Notes: generated by a model not told the origin, from the letters alone. Shown: positions 45,460 through 58,279, numbered from the stretch's first letter. The stretch is DNA of 64,000 bases from Siphonodentalium dalli (GCA_032622095.1 CP136062.1:13169710-13233709), one strand, 5' to 3'. Made by a program: numbers and translations.

Positions 45460-45544
45460 CATAGACAATAGTTAACTGTTCTTAGGGGAGTATGGTTTTT
45501 CTCCTCGAGTCTCTTATATCGTCATTTGATGGCTCCCATTGTCA

Positions 45545-46420
45545 GAACCCCATCTCGCGTTTATTGATAGCCAGATGATTTGTCCTGTACTGAGGTAATC
45601 GTGAGTGCACAGATCCCCATCTCGCGTTTATTGATCGCCAGATGAATTGTCCTGTACTGAGGTAATCGTGAGTGCACAGATCCCCATCTCGCGTTTATTG
45701 GTAGCCAGATGAATTGTCCTGTACTGAGGTAATCGTGAGTGCACAGATCCCCATCTCGCGTTTATTGGTAGCCAGATGAATTGTCCTGTACTGAGGTAAT
45801 CGTGAGTGCACAGATCCCCATCTCGCGTTTATTGATCGCCAGATGAATTGTCCGGTACTGAGGTAATCGTGAGTGCCCAGATCCCCATCTCGCGTTTATT
45901 GGTAGCCAGATGAATTGTCCTGTACTGAGGTAATCGTGAGTGCACAGATCCCCATATCGCGTTTATTGATAGCCAGATGAATTGTCCTGTACTGAGGTAA
46001 TCGTGAGTGCACAGAACCCCATCTCGCGTTTATTGATAGCCAGATGAATTGTCCTGTACTGAGGTAATCGTGAGTGCACAGATCCCCATATCGCGTTTAT
46101 TGATAGCCAGATGAATTGTCCTGTACTGAGGTAATCGTGAGTGCACAGAACCCCATCTCGCGTTTATTGGTAGCCAGATGAATTGTCCTGTACTGAGGTA
46201 ATCGTGAGTGCACAGATCCCCATCTCGCGTTTATTGATAGCCAGATGAATTGTCCTGTACTGAGGTAATCGTGAGTGCACAGATCCCCATCTCGCGTTTA
46301 TTGATAGCCAGATGAATTGTCCTGTACTGAGGTAATCGTCAGTGCACAGATGCCCATCTCGCGTTTATTGATAGCCAGATGAATTGTCCTGTACTGAGGT
46401 GCTCATGAGTGCACAGGGCC
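45545..46420. repeat. 67-bp minisatellite, 13 copies
   Basis: Highly homogeneous 67-bp units containing ccccatctcgcgtttattga, agccagatgaattgtcctgt and gaggtaatcgtgagtgcaca. Most differences are single bases (gatag, gatcg or ggtag). Such homogeneity suggests recent expansion or conversion. No exon was found at either border. From 46421 to 46917 I see no feature. Confidence 0.95.
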
Positions 46421-46917
46421 ACATCTCAGAATATTACAAGTGTTATAAAAAGAGATGAAATGAAGGGATTTTCCATTGTTTTAGTAATGTTAACACTAGA
46501 TTATACTATGATTACAAAGACAAAAGTATTCTGGCATGTTCGTATAATTTTATCCATAGACATTTTTAAGATGGGATAATGTTAATACTGTCTGATTTCG
46601 GTTTGTATGTGAACCGGAGAATATAGTAATCTACTAAATCCGGCCTATGGCTAGTATAAACAATCATATTTTCCTGAAACATGACACTGAGTCGTGACTG
46701 ACACATTGACAGTGTTGTAACTTTCGAAAGGATAGGACCCATCTCAAGTTCCACCAGAGTATAAACTCACCAGAATAATTAACAAGCAATTTGTTGTTAA
46801 TTAATAGAGACTAGTACATGACAACAACAATAACAACATAGAACGTTTACTCGAAATTGGTTGATGTGTCGATATTCTCACAGTCCAGTCATATTAATAA
46901 ATTTCCAACAAAATATG

Positions 46918-47318
46918 TGACCCGCCATATCAAATCCAGTCGGAAGTAGGTCGCCTCGCATATATAAGAGAATGCATTGGCCTAACAATTTTTTATCATG
47001 TTTTTTAAATAAATGTTTCTTAAAATGTTTAGGACATAAAATAAAAAAACATCCATTACCCTGCAGGGAGCCCCACACATATATAGAATCACATAGAAAA
47101 GTGTCGTCTGCTCATGTTTGTCTGGGGCTCTGTATGGGTGAAATTATAAAATTGTTAAAGAATACAAGAACAAATTTTTAAAATTGTAAAAAATTGTTAG
47201 GCCAATGCATTCTCTTATATATGCGAGGCGACCTATGGTCGACTCGCATATATAAGAGAATGCATTGGCACAGGGTAAAAAAATCCCGACTTCCGACTGG
47301 ATTTGATATGGCGGGTCA
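46918..47318. mobile_element. Hairpin MITE with one half-hairpin deleted
   Basis: Clear outer ends TGACCCGCCATATCAAATCC and complement. The possible target duplication aatatg is weak. The left hairpin lacks its first half: after ccagtcggaagt the sequence goes straight to aggtcgcctcgcatatataa. The right hairpin (47205-47270) is intact. The spacer is inverted relative to the copy at 45021-45459. Confidence 0.85.
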
Positions 47319-48010
47319 AATATGTGTGGCTATGAGTTGAGAGCCAAGTCGCCATATCATCGTCCAGCTACGGAGTTTGCTGTTGTTTTCAATGTTTCTA
47401 TCGAACTCTCTGCGATGTCAAAAGTGTCGCCGTTAGAGTCAGTGAAACACGGAGGGGAGAGGGGGGGGGGGGCCCAATTGATACATAGACAATAGTTAAC
47501 TGTTCTTAGTGGAGTATGGTTTTTCTCCTCGGGTGAGACGCGAGGATTATTTTCATGTCTCAGTTTGCCGTATTTTACAAAAACAGCGGTGTTTGTTGGC
47601 TCTTATACCTCTAACTTTGCATAATAAGTTATGTATATTTCACACCGGATTCTATGTGGTGTGTATTGTCACGACCTTCAAAATGATATATCACAAGCCT
47701 GTTTGTGGTACCGTTGGATTAAACTTTCTGAAATCGATTTCGTCCGCCCCCTATATTCGGGGGAAAAGAAATGAAGCAGACATTAAGATGGTTTACGTGT
47801 AATGCTCTTATGTGAAATTAAATATTAAACAGTATCATTTCACACCTGAAAGACTTGAAGTGTCAAGCTGACCCGGTCCATCTAATAGAAAACACTGAGA
47901 CGCGGTTAGTATCGATACTGCTATATTGCTACGATATACGTGGTCAAAGTGATCGATGCATTGTCGCGTTCTTTTGTTAGTCAGAGCGATTCGATGAAAA
48001 TTAATGTCTA
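47319..48010. other. No recognised feature
   Basis: AT-rich DNA with a poly-G run at about 47462. The phrase catagacaatagttaactgtt (47483 on) repeats the text flanking the MITE at 45465, indicating an older duplication. The 97-codon ORF at 47509-47802 has no family motif. Confidence 0.5.
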
Positions 48011-48011
48011 C

Positions 48012-48300
48012 ATGTCTGTTTTTTTACCCTGTGCCAATGCATTCTCTTATATATGCGAGTCGACCATAGGTCGCCTCGCATATATAAGAGAATGCATTGG
48101 CCTAACACTTTTCTATGTGATTATATATATGTGTGGGGCTCCCTGCAGGGTAATGGATGTTTTTTTATTTTACAATTTTAATAATTTGTTCTTGTATTCT
48201 TTAACAATTTTATAATTTCACCCATACAGAGCCCCAGACAAACATGAGCAGACGACACTCTTCAATATGTTTCTATATATGTGTGGGGCTCCCTTCAGGA
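48012..48300. mobile_element. Rearranged hairpin MITE
   Basis: Contains one full 70-bp hairpin (48031-48100), then the spacer segments in a shuffled order, with the phrase tatatgtgtggggctccc present twice (48126 on and 48277 on). The second hairpin and right end are absent. Confidence 0.75.
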
Positions 48301-48764
48301 CGCACTGGTGGGCATACAGCCTAATAGTGTTGTGTTATACGCATGGCCAGATATCAAATTCCACCCATTATCGCTGAGTCAATGAATCGACCACAAGCTG
48401 TGCTTTGACAATGCTTTGCACTTGTTCACTACAACTACGCTATGCTCTAATTAATCGAACCCTTTAAAATATTACAGGTCGTTAATGACTGCGGTTGTAC
48501 AGACATTCAACGATGGTTGCTAGCAGTTGACATGCGATACCCTCTATAATCTTACCGCGGAACTACATGTAGCAATATTTTGTTAACGGCAGTAACCAAG
48601 TAAATTTCCGCTGTGTTAAAGGTACTCAATCCGATCAGACACTACTAAATTACTATTTCTTTGGCTTCGGCGGTAAACAATATTCAATTCGAGTCGAGGA
48701 ACTCACCCATCAAAGCTCAGAGTGATTAGATATCGATGTTTGAACTTTGCGGTTTCTATTGTCT

Positions 48765-48925
48765 GTGGACCACAAACTGATTGAAGCACGAGGGTCAAAC
48801 GACGGTCTTGCAGATAAAGATGGATAACTCTAAAATCATGTCGTAATAATAACCACTTGATTTCACAGTTATCCATCTTTATCTGTACCGTTTGACCCTC
48901 GTGCTTCAATCAGTGTGTTGTCCAC
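48765..48925. repeat. Fold-back hairpin, 161 bp
   Basis: The arms are about 65-70 bp (gtggaccacaaactgattga on the left and its near-complement on the right) around an AT-rich loop of about 30 bp. There are no ORFs. 48301-48764 and 48926-49309 show nothing recognisable. Confidence 0.85.
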
Positions 48926-49309
48926 GTTTGTTGTGGCACCGGCTGCTGCATAGTAGTTTCGCCTTCCAGCATTTACACCTTCTCGTCTTACACTTGTTCG
49001 GACCACTTAGGCAACATTTCACAAAACTTTGCCCTTCACTTATCTAACATTGAGTAACGGCCTGTCGGAGGGAAAGCGGTGCTTTGGTCAATGTCTTTGT
49101 CAGTCATAAGTCGTTCAGGGGACAAACGTCGAATTGGTTTCGCGAATAGCTGCCTTTCAGAATACCACTTCCTTTAGCAATATGATTCATGTTGTCGTCT
49201 GGACACACGATCACACCGAGAATGTTTCGCGGATCGGCCGCGATCATCTTGAGGAATGGGAGCAGCAACATTGTCTCATATTTCGCTGGAACGCTAGCTC
49301 ATTGGCTTG

Positions 49310-49375
49310 TTGTGGTTCATGGACTGCATGTCGATAAGGTCAATTTGTCCTCTGGATGCGAACTCCGTTGTCATA
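49310..49375 (-). pseudogene. Possible transposon integrase remnant
   Basis: The minus frame reads EFASRGQIDLIDMQSMNHN. The GQxDLIDMQS phrase is typical of the integrase core in KRBA2-like or Ginger/gypsy-derived transposases, where the Asp belongs to the catalytic triad. Only about 20 residues match, and stops follow downstream. I treat it as a tentative relic. Confidence 0.4.
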
Positions 49376-49385
49376 GGCCAGGCAA

Positions 49386-50670
49386 ATATGGAGATAGGTG
49401 TCGCCTGGAGAGGGAATTTATGAGACCTACATTTTTGGTTAGCGTAAATACAAAACTTTCGGAATCCGTATGTTGGATTTGTCAGATAGGCGGACTTTTT
49501 TCTCTCTGTGTGGTTTTCTTGAGGCACCCGACGAAAAAATCGGTCATTTTTTAAATAAAGCCGACATTTTTGACAGAGCATTTTCACACATTTTCAGAAG
49601 AAATATTCGTCCAATTTTGATACATGAGGGTGGGGTGATAACCAGATTAGGGTAAAACATGTAACCATTGAATCTCGGAACGACAGTCATGACGGCATGT
49701 GACGTTAAATAAGTTTTAGGGTGAGAAGATGACGATTCACGCAAAGCGTTGTCTTTCGTTTCTTTTAAATCATAAAGTAAGACCGTTATGCCACATTGTT
49801 TTATACCTTGTGCAACTACTGCCAATTGGCCATATATTGATATATAACTTATAGCTGCAGGTCGCATTATTTTTTATCAGAGGCAAAAAAATCAACCCTC
49901 CCCCCTAAAGTTAAGATGCGCCATGATGTGGTATAAGGCACACATAACTCACGATTACATGCCGATAGGCTTAATTAACACAACGACCGTTGAAATTCTG
50001 CTAAAGAATGTAATAATATATAAGTTTCTGTCTACAAATTTGAACATTAACGTAGAAACAATATATAATGTACCCCCAAACCCGAAATTTTAATAATTTT
50101 TTGAATTTTTCCAAAAAAAAATGATATTAAACGCGTTTTTTATTTTCTGGAAGGCAAATAAAGAAAAGAGTTAGTAAGGGTGGAGATAATTGGTGTATAC
50201 GGCAATTTGATTCCGCCTTGGATTAAAAAATGACACATTAACCCAAAATGGCTGCCAATATGGCAGCCGCAATCTAGGTGGAAATTGTGAATTATGTAAG
50301 AATGCACAATTACTTGCTTAAATGGTTTACCTAACAACGCGGTCGTTGATGAACTGCCAAACTATAGTTTAAGGTATATATCCCGATCTACAAACCTGAA
50401 CCATAAAGTGAAATTATTACACAATGCACCTCCTGGCACAAAATTTTTATCAAATTTAGGCATTTTTCTCAACAAAAAAACCTAAAGTCATTTTTGTCAT
50501 CTTCTCAGAAGCCACAAAACGCAGAATGTAGCGTGGCGGGGATGTTTGGTGTGTACGATAATTCAATGTCGTTTTTGGATTACAAAATGGCTCACTAACC
50601 CCAAGATGGCTTCCAATACGGTGGTAAGAATAAATGGTGAAATATGTCATGTTTCACTTTTATCACCGTC
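49386..50670 (+). repeat. Left arm of a 5.5-kb inverted repeat
   Basis: Complementary to 53620-54906, with blocks such as atttgtcagataggcggact and the caacgctttgcgtgaatcgt region at similar distances from the edges. Each arm contains two diverged direct repeats of about 340-380 bp, with an acggtcgttg-like start and a catcttggg or aaaatggctgcc end. The conceptual proteins of the two arms match in short frames but are broken, so I do not call genes. Confidence 0.8.
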
Positions 50671-53619
50671 ATTGCCGCCATCTAATGTCTCACACAACAC
50701 AAAGTATTATATTCATGTTACTCCGGGACATCATAAGCGCAATTCTATTTGAAATTGCTACCCGAATGGTGCCCATTATTGACGAATCTTGCATTCATGA
50801 GCATTCGTGCTCAAGTAAACCCTTGAAATAGGTGGCAATTTGAGCGAGGTGAACAGACGAACAGATGAACAGGATTGTTTAAAACGAAGAACCGAGTAAC
50901 AGTAATACATTGAATGCCTGATTGTTATTTATGCCAGTCACCTTTGACATAATCAATATGAAATTACTTAAACCCGACAATAGAAGGTCAATCTTTCTCA
51001 ATGAATATTATTCCAAGTGCTACCAAATATGATGGTACATATGAGGTGGATGTTGTGGATACCATTATCGAAGTCTGGGCTAGACGAGGTTGATGCGGGT
51101 TCACAACCCGACTTGATTGGGCGAAAATTGTGACCGATTTTAAAGCTATATGTGAGATAAGGAACATCTCATTGTGCCATCCGATAAATACATGACCACT
51201 TCGATAAGAAATGATCATTTGTTCACACTCACTGAAGCAACCACACTTGAAAAAATGCTTTTGCTTCTGAGTCGGTGCCTCCATTAACCTGTTATATATA
51301 TACAATGCACAATTGCTGTACAATGTACAATAGCTTCGACCCACGGAAGACGGCTGTGCTGAAAAAGAGTGAATTGTTTCAGATCCTAAATCACCATCGC
51401 CGCTTTCATTGACTAGTGTCCAATAACGCAAAAATGAGATTCGAAAAAGATAGCGCTCGTCGTATAAAATAAGTTCAAATTGTGCATCTTCCGAAAAATT
51501 ATCTGATCAGTGATAAGCATAAGATTAGTCATGTCCAGAATGAGAATCCCTCCTGTGTTTCTAACTTAATTATGCAGTTTCTGTTGAACAAGATCGCCAC
51601 GAAGGACAGCTTTCTTTGCAATATATGAACGCGATAACCTTCAGAAATATCAAATGTTGTTTCTAACTTGGTGGAAAAGTAAACTTGTCTACGTTATGCT
51701 ACATCTGAACTGGTCATATTCAGACCAGGAGACCTGCTGCTGTTGCAAGTACCATTGGTGTTTGAAACGTAAAACCCATGTCATTAATGAGCCAATCGGG
51801 CTGTATTCAATATTCGTATTTACAGGCAACTCCGGCGGAAAACAATTTGGCGAATAATTCCTCGTCCCCATATCGTCCCGATTTTACACAGACATATGCA
51901 TGTATTCCACAGACGCTGTTCAGTAGATACTAAACCACGGCTATCGTGTCCAGTTACTGATTTCGCTCAGCACAATGGGAGTTGTTATGGATGAGTTATC
52001 GTAGATCAGATTCTGCACAGAAGTTGTTGCTCTTTCTGAGATGCAGCGACAAATTACACCAAGACTCGTGATCTCATTTTGTTCTACCCATTTGTACATC
52101 AACACTAACACAATATAATTTCAGGATACGCATGCACTATATACACACGGTCTACTCAATTCGCGCATAATGTGTTAACTATAGATACATTTGAATTAAA
52201 CTGCAGCACATATGGCGTTAGATATGACATGTGGGTGGAATTATAATGCTTTAATCATGAACGGCCATAATCAAAATATGGTATGTTTTCAGACAGCAGG
52301 TCCCTAACCGTATTTTCTTTGAACTTATCTAGAAAGTTATTATACGCTGCCTGGTATCAACCTGTGTATGGCATGTATACGAATCATTGAAATTGTCGTC
52401 CTTTTCATTTGGTGTCATAATGAGCTAAGACTTACACTGGGATACCAAAAAGTCCAAAATGTAACAGTCTACATGATAAAACTCCATGCCAATACTCCGA
52501 TCTATATGCTGATTTCTGAATGTACAGCCTTCCAGAAGAATCCTACCTACTCATCAGCATATCAAGATATGGGTAATTGGACTGTCCATCTAGGATGGGA
52601 TAACTGTCCATATTTGGGGTACCTCTTCTGACAAGCAATTGTTCAGTCACTTCTGGAAATCACGAGTGCACATGGGGTGACACGAGACTCCAGTACTGTA
52701 CTATACAGAGTAACATACAATCAAAATATATAGGGACATATTTTGACAGTTTTATGTGATTTACCACATCGCTGGTATTTTCATTGTTGGAAATGTCGCT
52801 TAGAGCCTTGGCTTTGCTTTGCAACTTATTTACTGCTAGTACAAGCAAATACCCACACCGTTAAGCAGCTGACAAACTACATGAGGAAAATCAACCAAGT
52901 TTCCATCTCCTTGTGTGCGAAATATGTGTCATGGAAAATAAGCTGGTAAATGTTTGAATAAAACATTCAACGAGTCTATTGCATGGTGATGAAACTGAAC
53001 GAACCTGTATGATGTGACGGTTTGATAATTTGATGGATATGTCCTCTTGCGGACTGGGCAGCAATTGCTATTGGTCAATGAGATCCATTTATACTTACTT
53101 TTAGAACGGTATACATAAGACCCAATGTATCAGTAGCTCCGTTCTTGTAACCACGCCTCGTTGATAGAGGGAAACTAACGACTCGTATAAACATGAGTTA
53201 TTTGATAAGATATGTATCCGAAATAGTTAATTGGTTAATTCTAAATTCTGTTATTCGCGATCGCATTTTGTTACAAATAGCTATAGAGAGTGCCAAGTAT
53301 GCTTAAATGTCGTGTTAGATTTAATGTAACATACACAATTGCCTTAATCATTCCCCAAAGATAGTCACACAGCCATCTGCCTTGAATCAATCATGTCTAT
53401 TGTGAAATAATTTGCACGACATGCCACAGATTTCGAAGAACAAATCTTACTTGAGCGCGAATGAATGCAAAATGTGTCGATCCCCTCACTCGTGGGTACC
53501 AATCTGGTTGTCATTTTAATAGAACTGACCAATGTTACGTCATAGTATTGCAAAAATGATATGAATATAATATGACTATTGGTTTTATAAGACATTCCAT
53601 TGCGATGGTGGTGTTAATT
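50671..53619. other. Spacer of the inverted repeat, no recognised gene
   Basis: About 2.9 kb of AT-rich DNA. The longest ORF (minus 50988-51431, 147 codons) has a Cys-rich stretch KCGCFSECEQ that faintly recalls DEG/ENaC channel domains, but it lacks the flanking family motifs. Two short acceptor- and donor-bounded segments on minus (about 51236-51296 and 53097-53142) could be exons of something, but they have no identifiable product. Confidence 0.4.
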
Positions 53620-54906
53620 GCGTCACGACAGATTTTACAATTTCCATCCATATACCGGCCACCGTATTGGCAGCCATCTTGGGGTTAATATGTCACGTAG
53701 TAACCGCCGACGGCATGAAATTATCGTACATACAAATTATATCCACACACCCAACATTAATGTCATTATGCATTTCGAGAAGATGACACAAATATGTTTT
53801 CGATTAGTTTTGGACTAAACTAATTAAATATTTAATAAAAAATTGGGATCAGGAGGTGCTTTGTGTACCGGTTTCACTTAAATCTTCTAGTCGATGGATC
53901 GGGATATATATATATATTACATAAAACTATAGCAGTTTATCAACGGCCGTTGTGTTAGTTAGGTCATTTTGGCAAGTAATCGTGCGTTCTTACAAATTTC
54001 ACAATTCCCACCTATATACCGGCCACCATATTGGCAGCCATCTTGGGTAATTTGGCCAGTTTTTAATCCAAGACGGAACGGAATTACCGTATACACTAAT
54101 TATCTCCACCCATAATACATTATTTTCATTTTTGCCTCACGGAAGAAGACAAAATGCATATTAGATTATCGTTTTGGGGAAAAAATCAAAAAAAAATTAA
54201 AAAATTGAGTCAGGAGGTACATTATGTAATATTGTTACTGTAATGCTCGAATGTGTCGATATACACATACATATTAGACAATACCTTAGCAGTCCATCGA
54301 CGGCCGTTGTGTTAATTTCGCAATTTGGCACATAATCAAGCGTGCTGGATGCCTTACACAACAGCCTGACGCCTCTCATCTTTAGGGGGAGGGTTGATTT
54401 TTCTGCCTTTGATAAAAAATGATGCGACCAACAGCGATAATTGATATATTAGAACGTAGCTAATTGGCAGTAGTTTCCCATAGTATAAAATAATTGGGCG
54501 TAACTATCTTACTTCTGATTTTATAAGAAACGAAAGACAACGCTTTGCGTGAATCGTCATATTCTTCTCACCCTAAAAATTATTTAACGTCACATGACGT
54601 CATGACTGTCGTTCCGAGATTCAATGGTTACATGTATTACCTTACTCTGGTTATCGCCCCATTCACACGTATCAAAATTGGACGAATATCTCTTCTCAAC
54701 AGGTGTCAATATACTCTGTCAAATATGTCGACTTTATTTTTAAAATGACCGATTTTATCACCAGGTGCCTCAATAAAACCACGCGGTGCGAAAAAAGTCC
54801 GCCTATCTGACAAATCCAACATACGGATTCCGAAAGCTAAGTGTTCGTGCTAAGCAAAAATGTAGGTCTCATAAATTCCCTCTCCAGGCGACACCTATGT
54901 CCATAT
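53620..54906 (-). repeat. Right arm of a 5.5-kb inverted repeat
   Basis: Complement of 49386-50670. The outer edge is at ggcgacacctatgtccatat (54888-54907), after which the two sides diverge. The integrase-like phrase seen outside the left arm has no counterpart here. 54907-55350 is unannotated. Confidence 0.8.
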
Positions 54907-55350
54907 CAGGATTGGTTTCACAACTACTCCCTTGGTCATTGGACATTTCCTCTTTTTCTGGCACTCCTGGCACAACGACGTGAACAGCTCGACAATAGCT
55001 CTCAGAATATTGGCGTTCCTATATCATTCTATCGCTACTGCCAATGCAAGTTGCGATATGGGTCCTCTTAATTATGTCGAACGTGTCTTCTCAGCTGGAA
55101 TAGTAGACTGGCAGTTCGTCGGAGGTCTGGCGCTTCTTGATAAGTTTCTGAATATCACCACATTGAAGAATTCCATACTTGTAGAGCAGGTAGTATTCAT
55201 GACGAGACTTCATGTTTGATAACTCATTGGTAGCCTTGGGAATAAAATATTTCGGAGATTTACTGTACGGTGAATTATAGCGGTATACATGTGAAATTAT
55301 ACAAGTTGACTCAAATTAGTCAGTTTGTTTAAAGAATTTAACTAAATTTC

Positions 55351-55457
55351 AGTCATTTCTTGAAATGACTGGAAATGTCAGCCATTTCATGAAATGACTG
55401 ACCCCCACAGTCATTTCACGAAATGACTGAAAATTTTAGTCATTTCACGAAATGACT
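55351..55457. repeat. Four spaced copies of a 20-bp palindrome
   Basis: AGTCATTTCACGAAATGACT or one- to two-base variants at 55351-55370, 55380-55399, 55409-55428 and 55438-55457. The start-to-start distance is a regular 29 bp, with different spacers between them. A short tatatacaccatcattt repeat follows at 55480-55560. Confidence 0.9.
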
Positions 55458-55877
55458 TGTTTCACAATCTGACTGTAACATATATACATTACCCGTCATT
55501 TATATATACACCCATCATTTTTATATATACACCAATCATTTATAAATACAACCACCATTTTATGTATGGAAATGCGGTTCAATATCTGCGAGAGCACTCA
55601 GAGTAGGTGTTTGCGACATACTATGTCGAAGTTGAACGTAAGTTGTGTGGTATAACTGTTATATATATGGTATGCTGTTGTATATGGAAATAGTGTTATA
55701 TTGTACATGTTTAGCTATAACTATTAAATATACGGCTCACATGGGCGTGTCGTTAAAACGAGTAAAATATAAATAAAAAATATATATAAATCTAAACTAA
55801 ATACGCCACATTAAAAACATCTCGATCTGATAACGGCTATTGTTTCCGGTGCACGAGTTGTCGATAATCCCTTAGAT

Positions 55878-57920
55878 CAGAGTCGTTATTTCGTGGGAAT
55901 CCCGATTCAGAATCTGGATACATATTACAGATTAGTCCCTGTACGATGTTTTACCGAACATACCAGAATCAGTAAACGAACAGACCGTAATCGTAATCTC
56001 GTGGTAATCCAGATTCGGATTCCGATTCCGATTACGGACTCAAATGTTCGTAATGTAAACAAACCGAAATTTCGCCAACTCGGAGTTTAAAAACCCATTA
56101 AATCATAAGAATCCGTCTCTTGTGTACAAATTATTGCAGAATATAAACGATCTATATCAAAGAATTTTAAATGCGCAGACACATTTGTTTTATCAGTGTA
56201 ACCTGGGAGAATATTACTGCAATTAGCCAAATAATAACGCGATTGATAGTAACGCTGGGGGAGCACTTCGGTTGATGGCGAAGCAAATCAATGTCGATTT
56301 CATTGTCACTTTCATATGTCCATTTCATAATTCCATCCATAAAATACCGCCCGAACGCATGTCGATTTCAAATTCGGCGGATACGTCACCATTGACCGAA
56401 TTCATGTGAACCTGCATGGATATGTCTTCTGCTTAGTTCGTTATTATAATGTTTCTTCTTATTCAAGAAATAGTAGGATTATATGATATCGATGGATTAT
56501 CAGATACACGTATGTACTGTCTAGTATTATAGCAATTTCATGTTTAAAATGTTTTGTTTCGTTAAACGCAGTCGTTTTGCACAATAGTCTCTGTATAGTG
56601 CACAAACACAGGCATTTGTTTGACCAACGTGCTGTACATTAGTTGGAAAATAAAGCTTTGCTCATGAAGCTAATGTGGTGGTCTTGTGATCGCAGGTATC
56701 TCCCAATCGCACAAACACAAATGTAAAGCTTACTCTAGGATCTCAGGACTATGTAGCGGAAATGTCAGTCAATTTATTGATTAAGTTCCCACACGTACAA
56801 GTTCTAGGGACGTGGTTAGAGGTTTCCTCAAACTTCCGGCCAACTGCACCCCCCCCCCCATTGAACCAAACATCAGTATCACAGGTTCGCAGAATTCCAT
56901 TTGCACCCCCTTGGAAATAGTCAACCTGACCAACTTTTACTGGTTGAAATTACCAACTTTTAATGGCTGAAAAAATCAAACAATGAGAACAATTCCAACA
57001 TATGAATGGTGTGAAATTAATGTCCAACAAATGCTGTGTCATGCATGAAATTTCCAACTGCTGTAAATGTACCAAAGTTTAGTTTAAACATATTTATTTC
57101 AAATATTTGTCAAATTTAGATAACACATGATATATATAACACATACATTTGTTTATACATACAATGGGATTGGAGGACAACTGCTGACTTACTTAATGGT
57201 ACCCCCTCCCCCATAGTTTATTACACTTAAAATAAATAATTAGAAATGGTAAAGCAACATGACGACCAAAAACAAGTTGAACAGATATACAGATCATCGG
57301 TCACTCCCTCCCCCGAGTTAATAATAAGTTTGTTTATGTATTTATTTAAAATCGGGTTCGTTTGTTGCGTTTGCTGGCATGTACGTATCATTATTTGGAA
57401 CAGTTAGTCAAAAGAATCCTGATTTGCCTCACGTATGAATGACTGTGCAGCTAAGAAAATTGTACCAAAGTTCGGGGGGGGGGGGGGGTTCGAGTCACCC
57501 AAACCAACCCCTATCGCCACGTCCCTGTACAACTGACAACTTTCGTGTGTTCTCCACAACGTCTTCGGAATTTGATTCAGGAGACCTGGAGCTGTTATAA
57601 ATGCCTGCCCTCAACAATAAACACACCTTAACTTGAAAAAAAAGAAGATGCGATTAAGTCGGATTGGCAGCTAATTAAGTTCCATGTATATACACATAGA
57701 AGCAAATCATGACTTTCAAAACAAACATTAACTTTATAAATATAAGATACAAATGATACTTGTGTCAAATACATGGGCCATGTTTGACGCTGGGAGAACA
57801 TTAAACATAGTATCGAAGACCACGGTGGATTTCAAAATCTGACCTAGAATCGGGAATTAGCCCCGCCCCTGTAATCGGATTCGGATTCTGAATCCGGATT
57901 CCCACGAGATAACGACTCTG
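55878..57920. mobile_element. Candidate TIR element, 2.04 kb
   Basis: Inverted ends of about 37 bp starting CAGAGTCGTTATTTCGTGGG (left) and CAGAGTCGTTATCTCGTGGG (right, complement). I find no clear target duplication and no transposase in the interior, which holds poly-C and poly-G runs (56850, 57476) and AT-rich DNA. It could be a single element or two inverted copies of a short repeat. Confidence 0.55.
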
Positions 57921-58279
57921 TCGTTTGCCGCTTATAGTCTATCCTCTTTTCTTTTGGGGTTTTAGTGATTCGCCCTCTTTTCTTTGAGGTTTTAATGATT
58001 TGTCACATTTGGTGGTTTGGAATCTTTGGCGCTGATACAATCTAGATGTTAGGAAATAATCAGTGTCGTGTTTTATTTATGTATTTATTTATGCAAAATA
58101 ATTAATAAAATGTATACAGGGAGATAACAGACATAACAAATACATGACAATAGTTTAACACAAATCTCACTAGCGAACTAATTGAGCGATAGAATCCAAG
58201 TATTCTAGAATGCCAATCTATATATCAATTTCATTAGTAAGAACAATCATGGCTGTTGAGATGGGTTATTCATTAAGTT

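Noticed and set aside
45545-46420. Possible CRISPR array because of the regular 67-bp units
   Set aside because: Both halves of the unit are conserved with no variable spacers; it is an ordinary minisatellite in animal DNA.
46566-46754. Candidate first exon of the transporter next to the 67-bp array
   Set aside because: Searched because other arrays flank donors, but the minus translation has no PPW or LGF motif and no compatible donor.
50988-51431. Cys-rich minus ORF with a faint DEG/ENaC-like spacing
   Set aside because: The membrane-helix and pore motifs expected after the Cys region are missing.
53097-53142. Exon-like segment NGATDTLGLMYTVLK before a GTAAGT
   Set aside because: No convincing acceptor and no recognisable family; too short to call.
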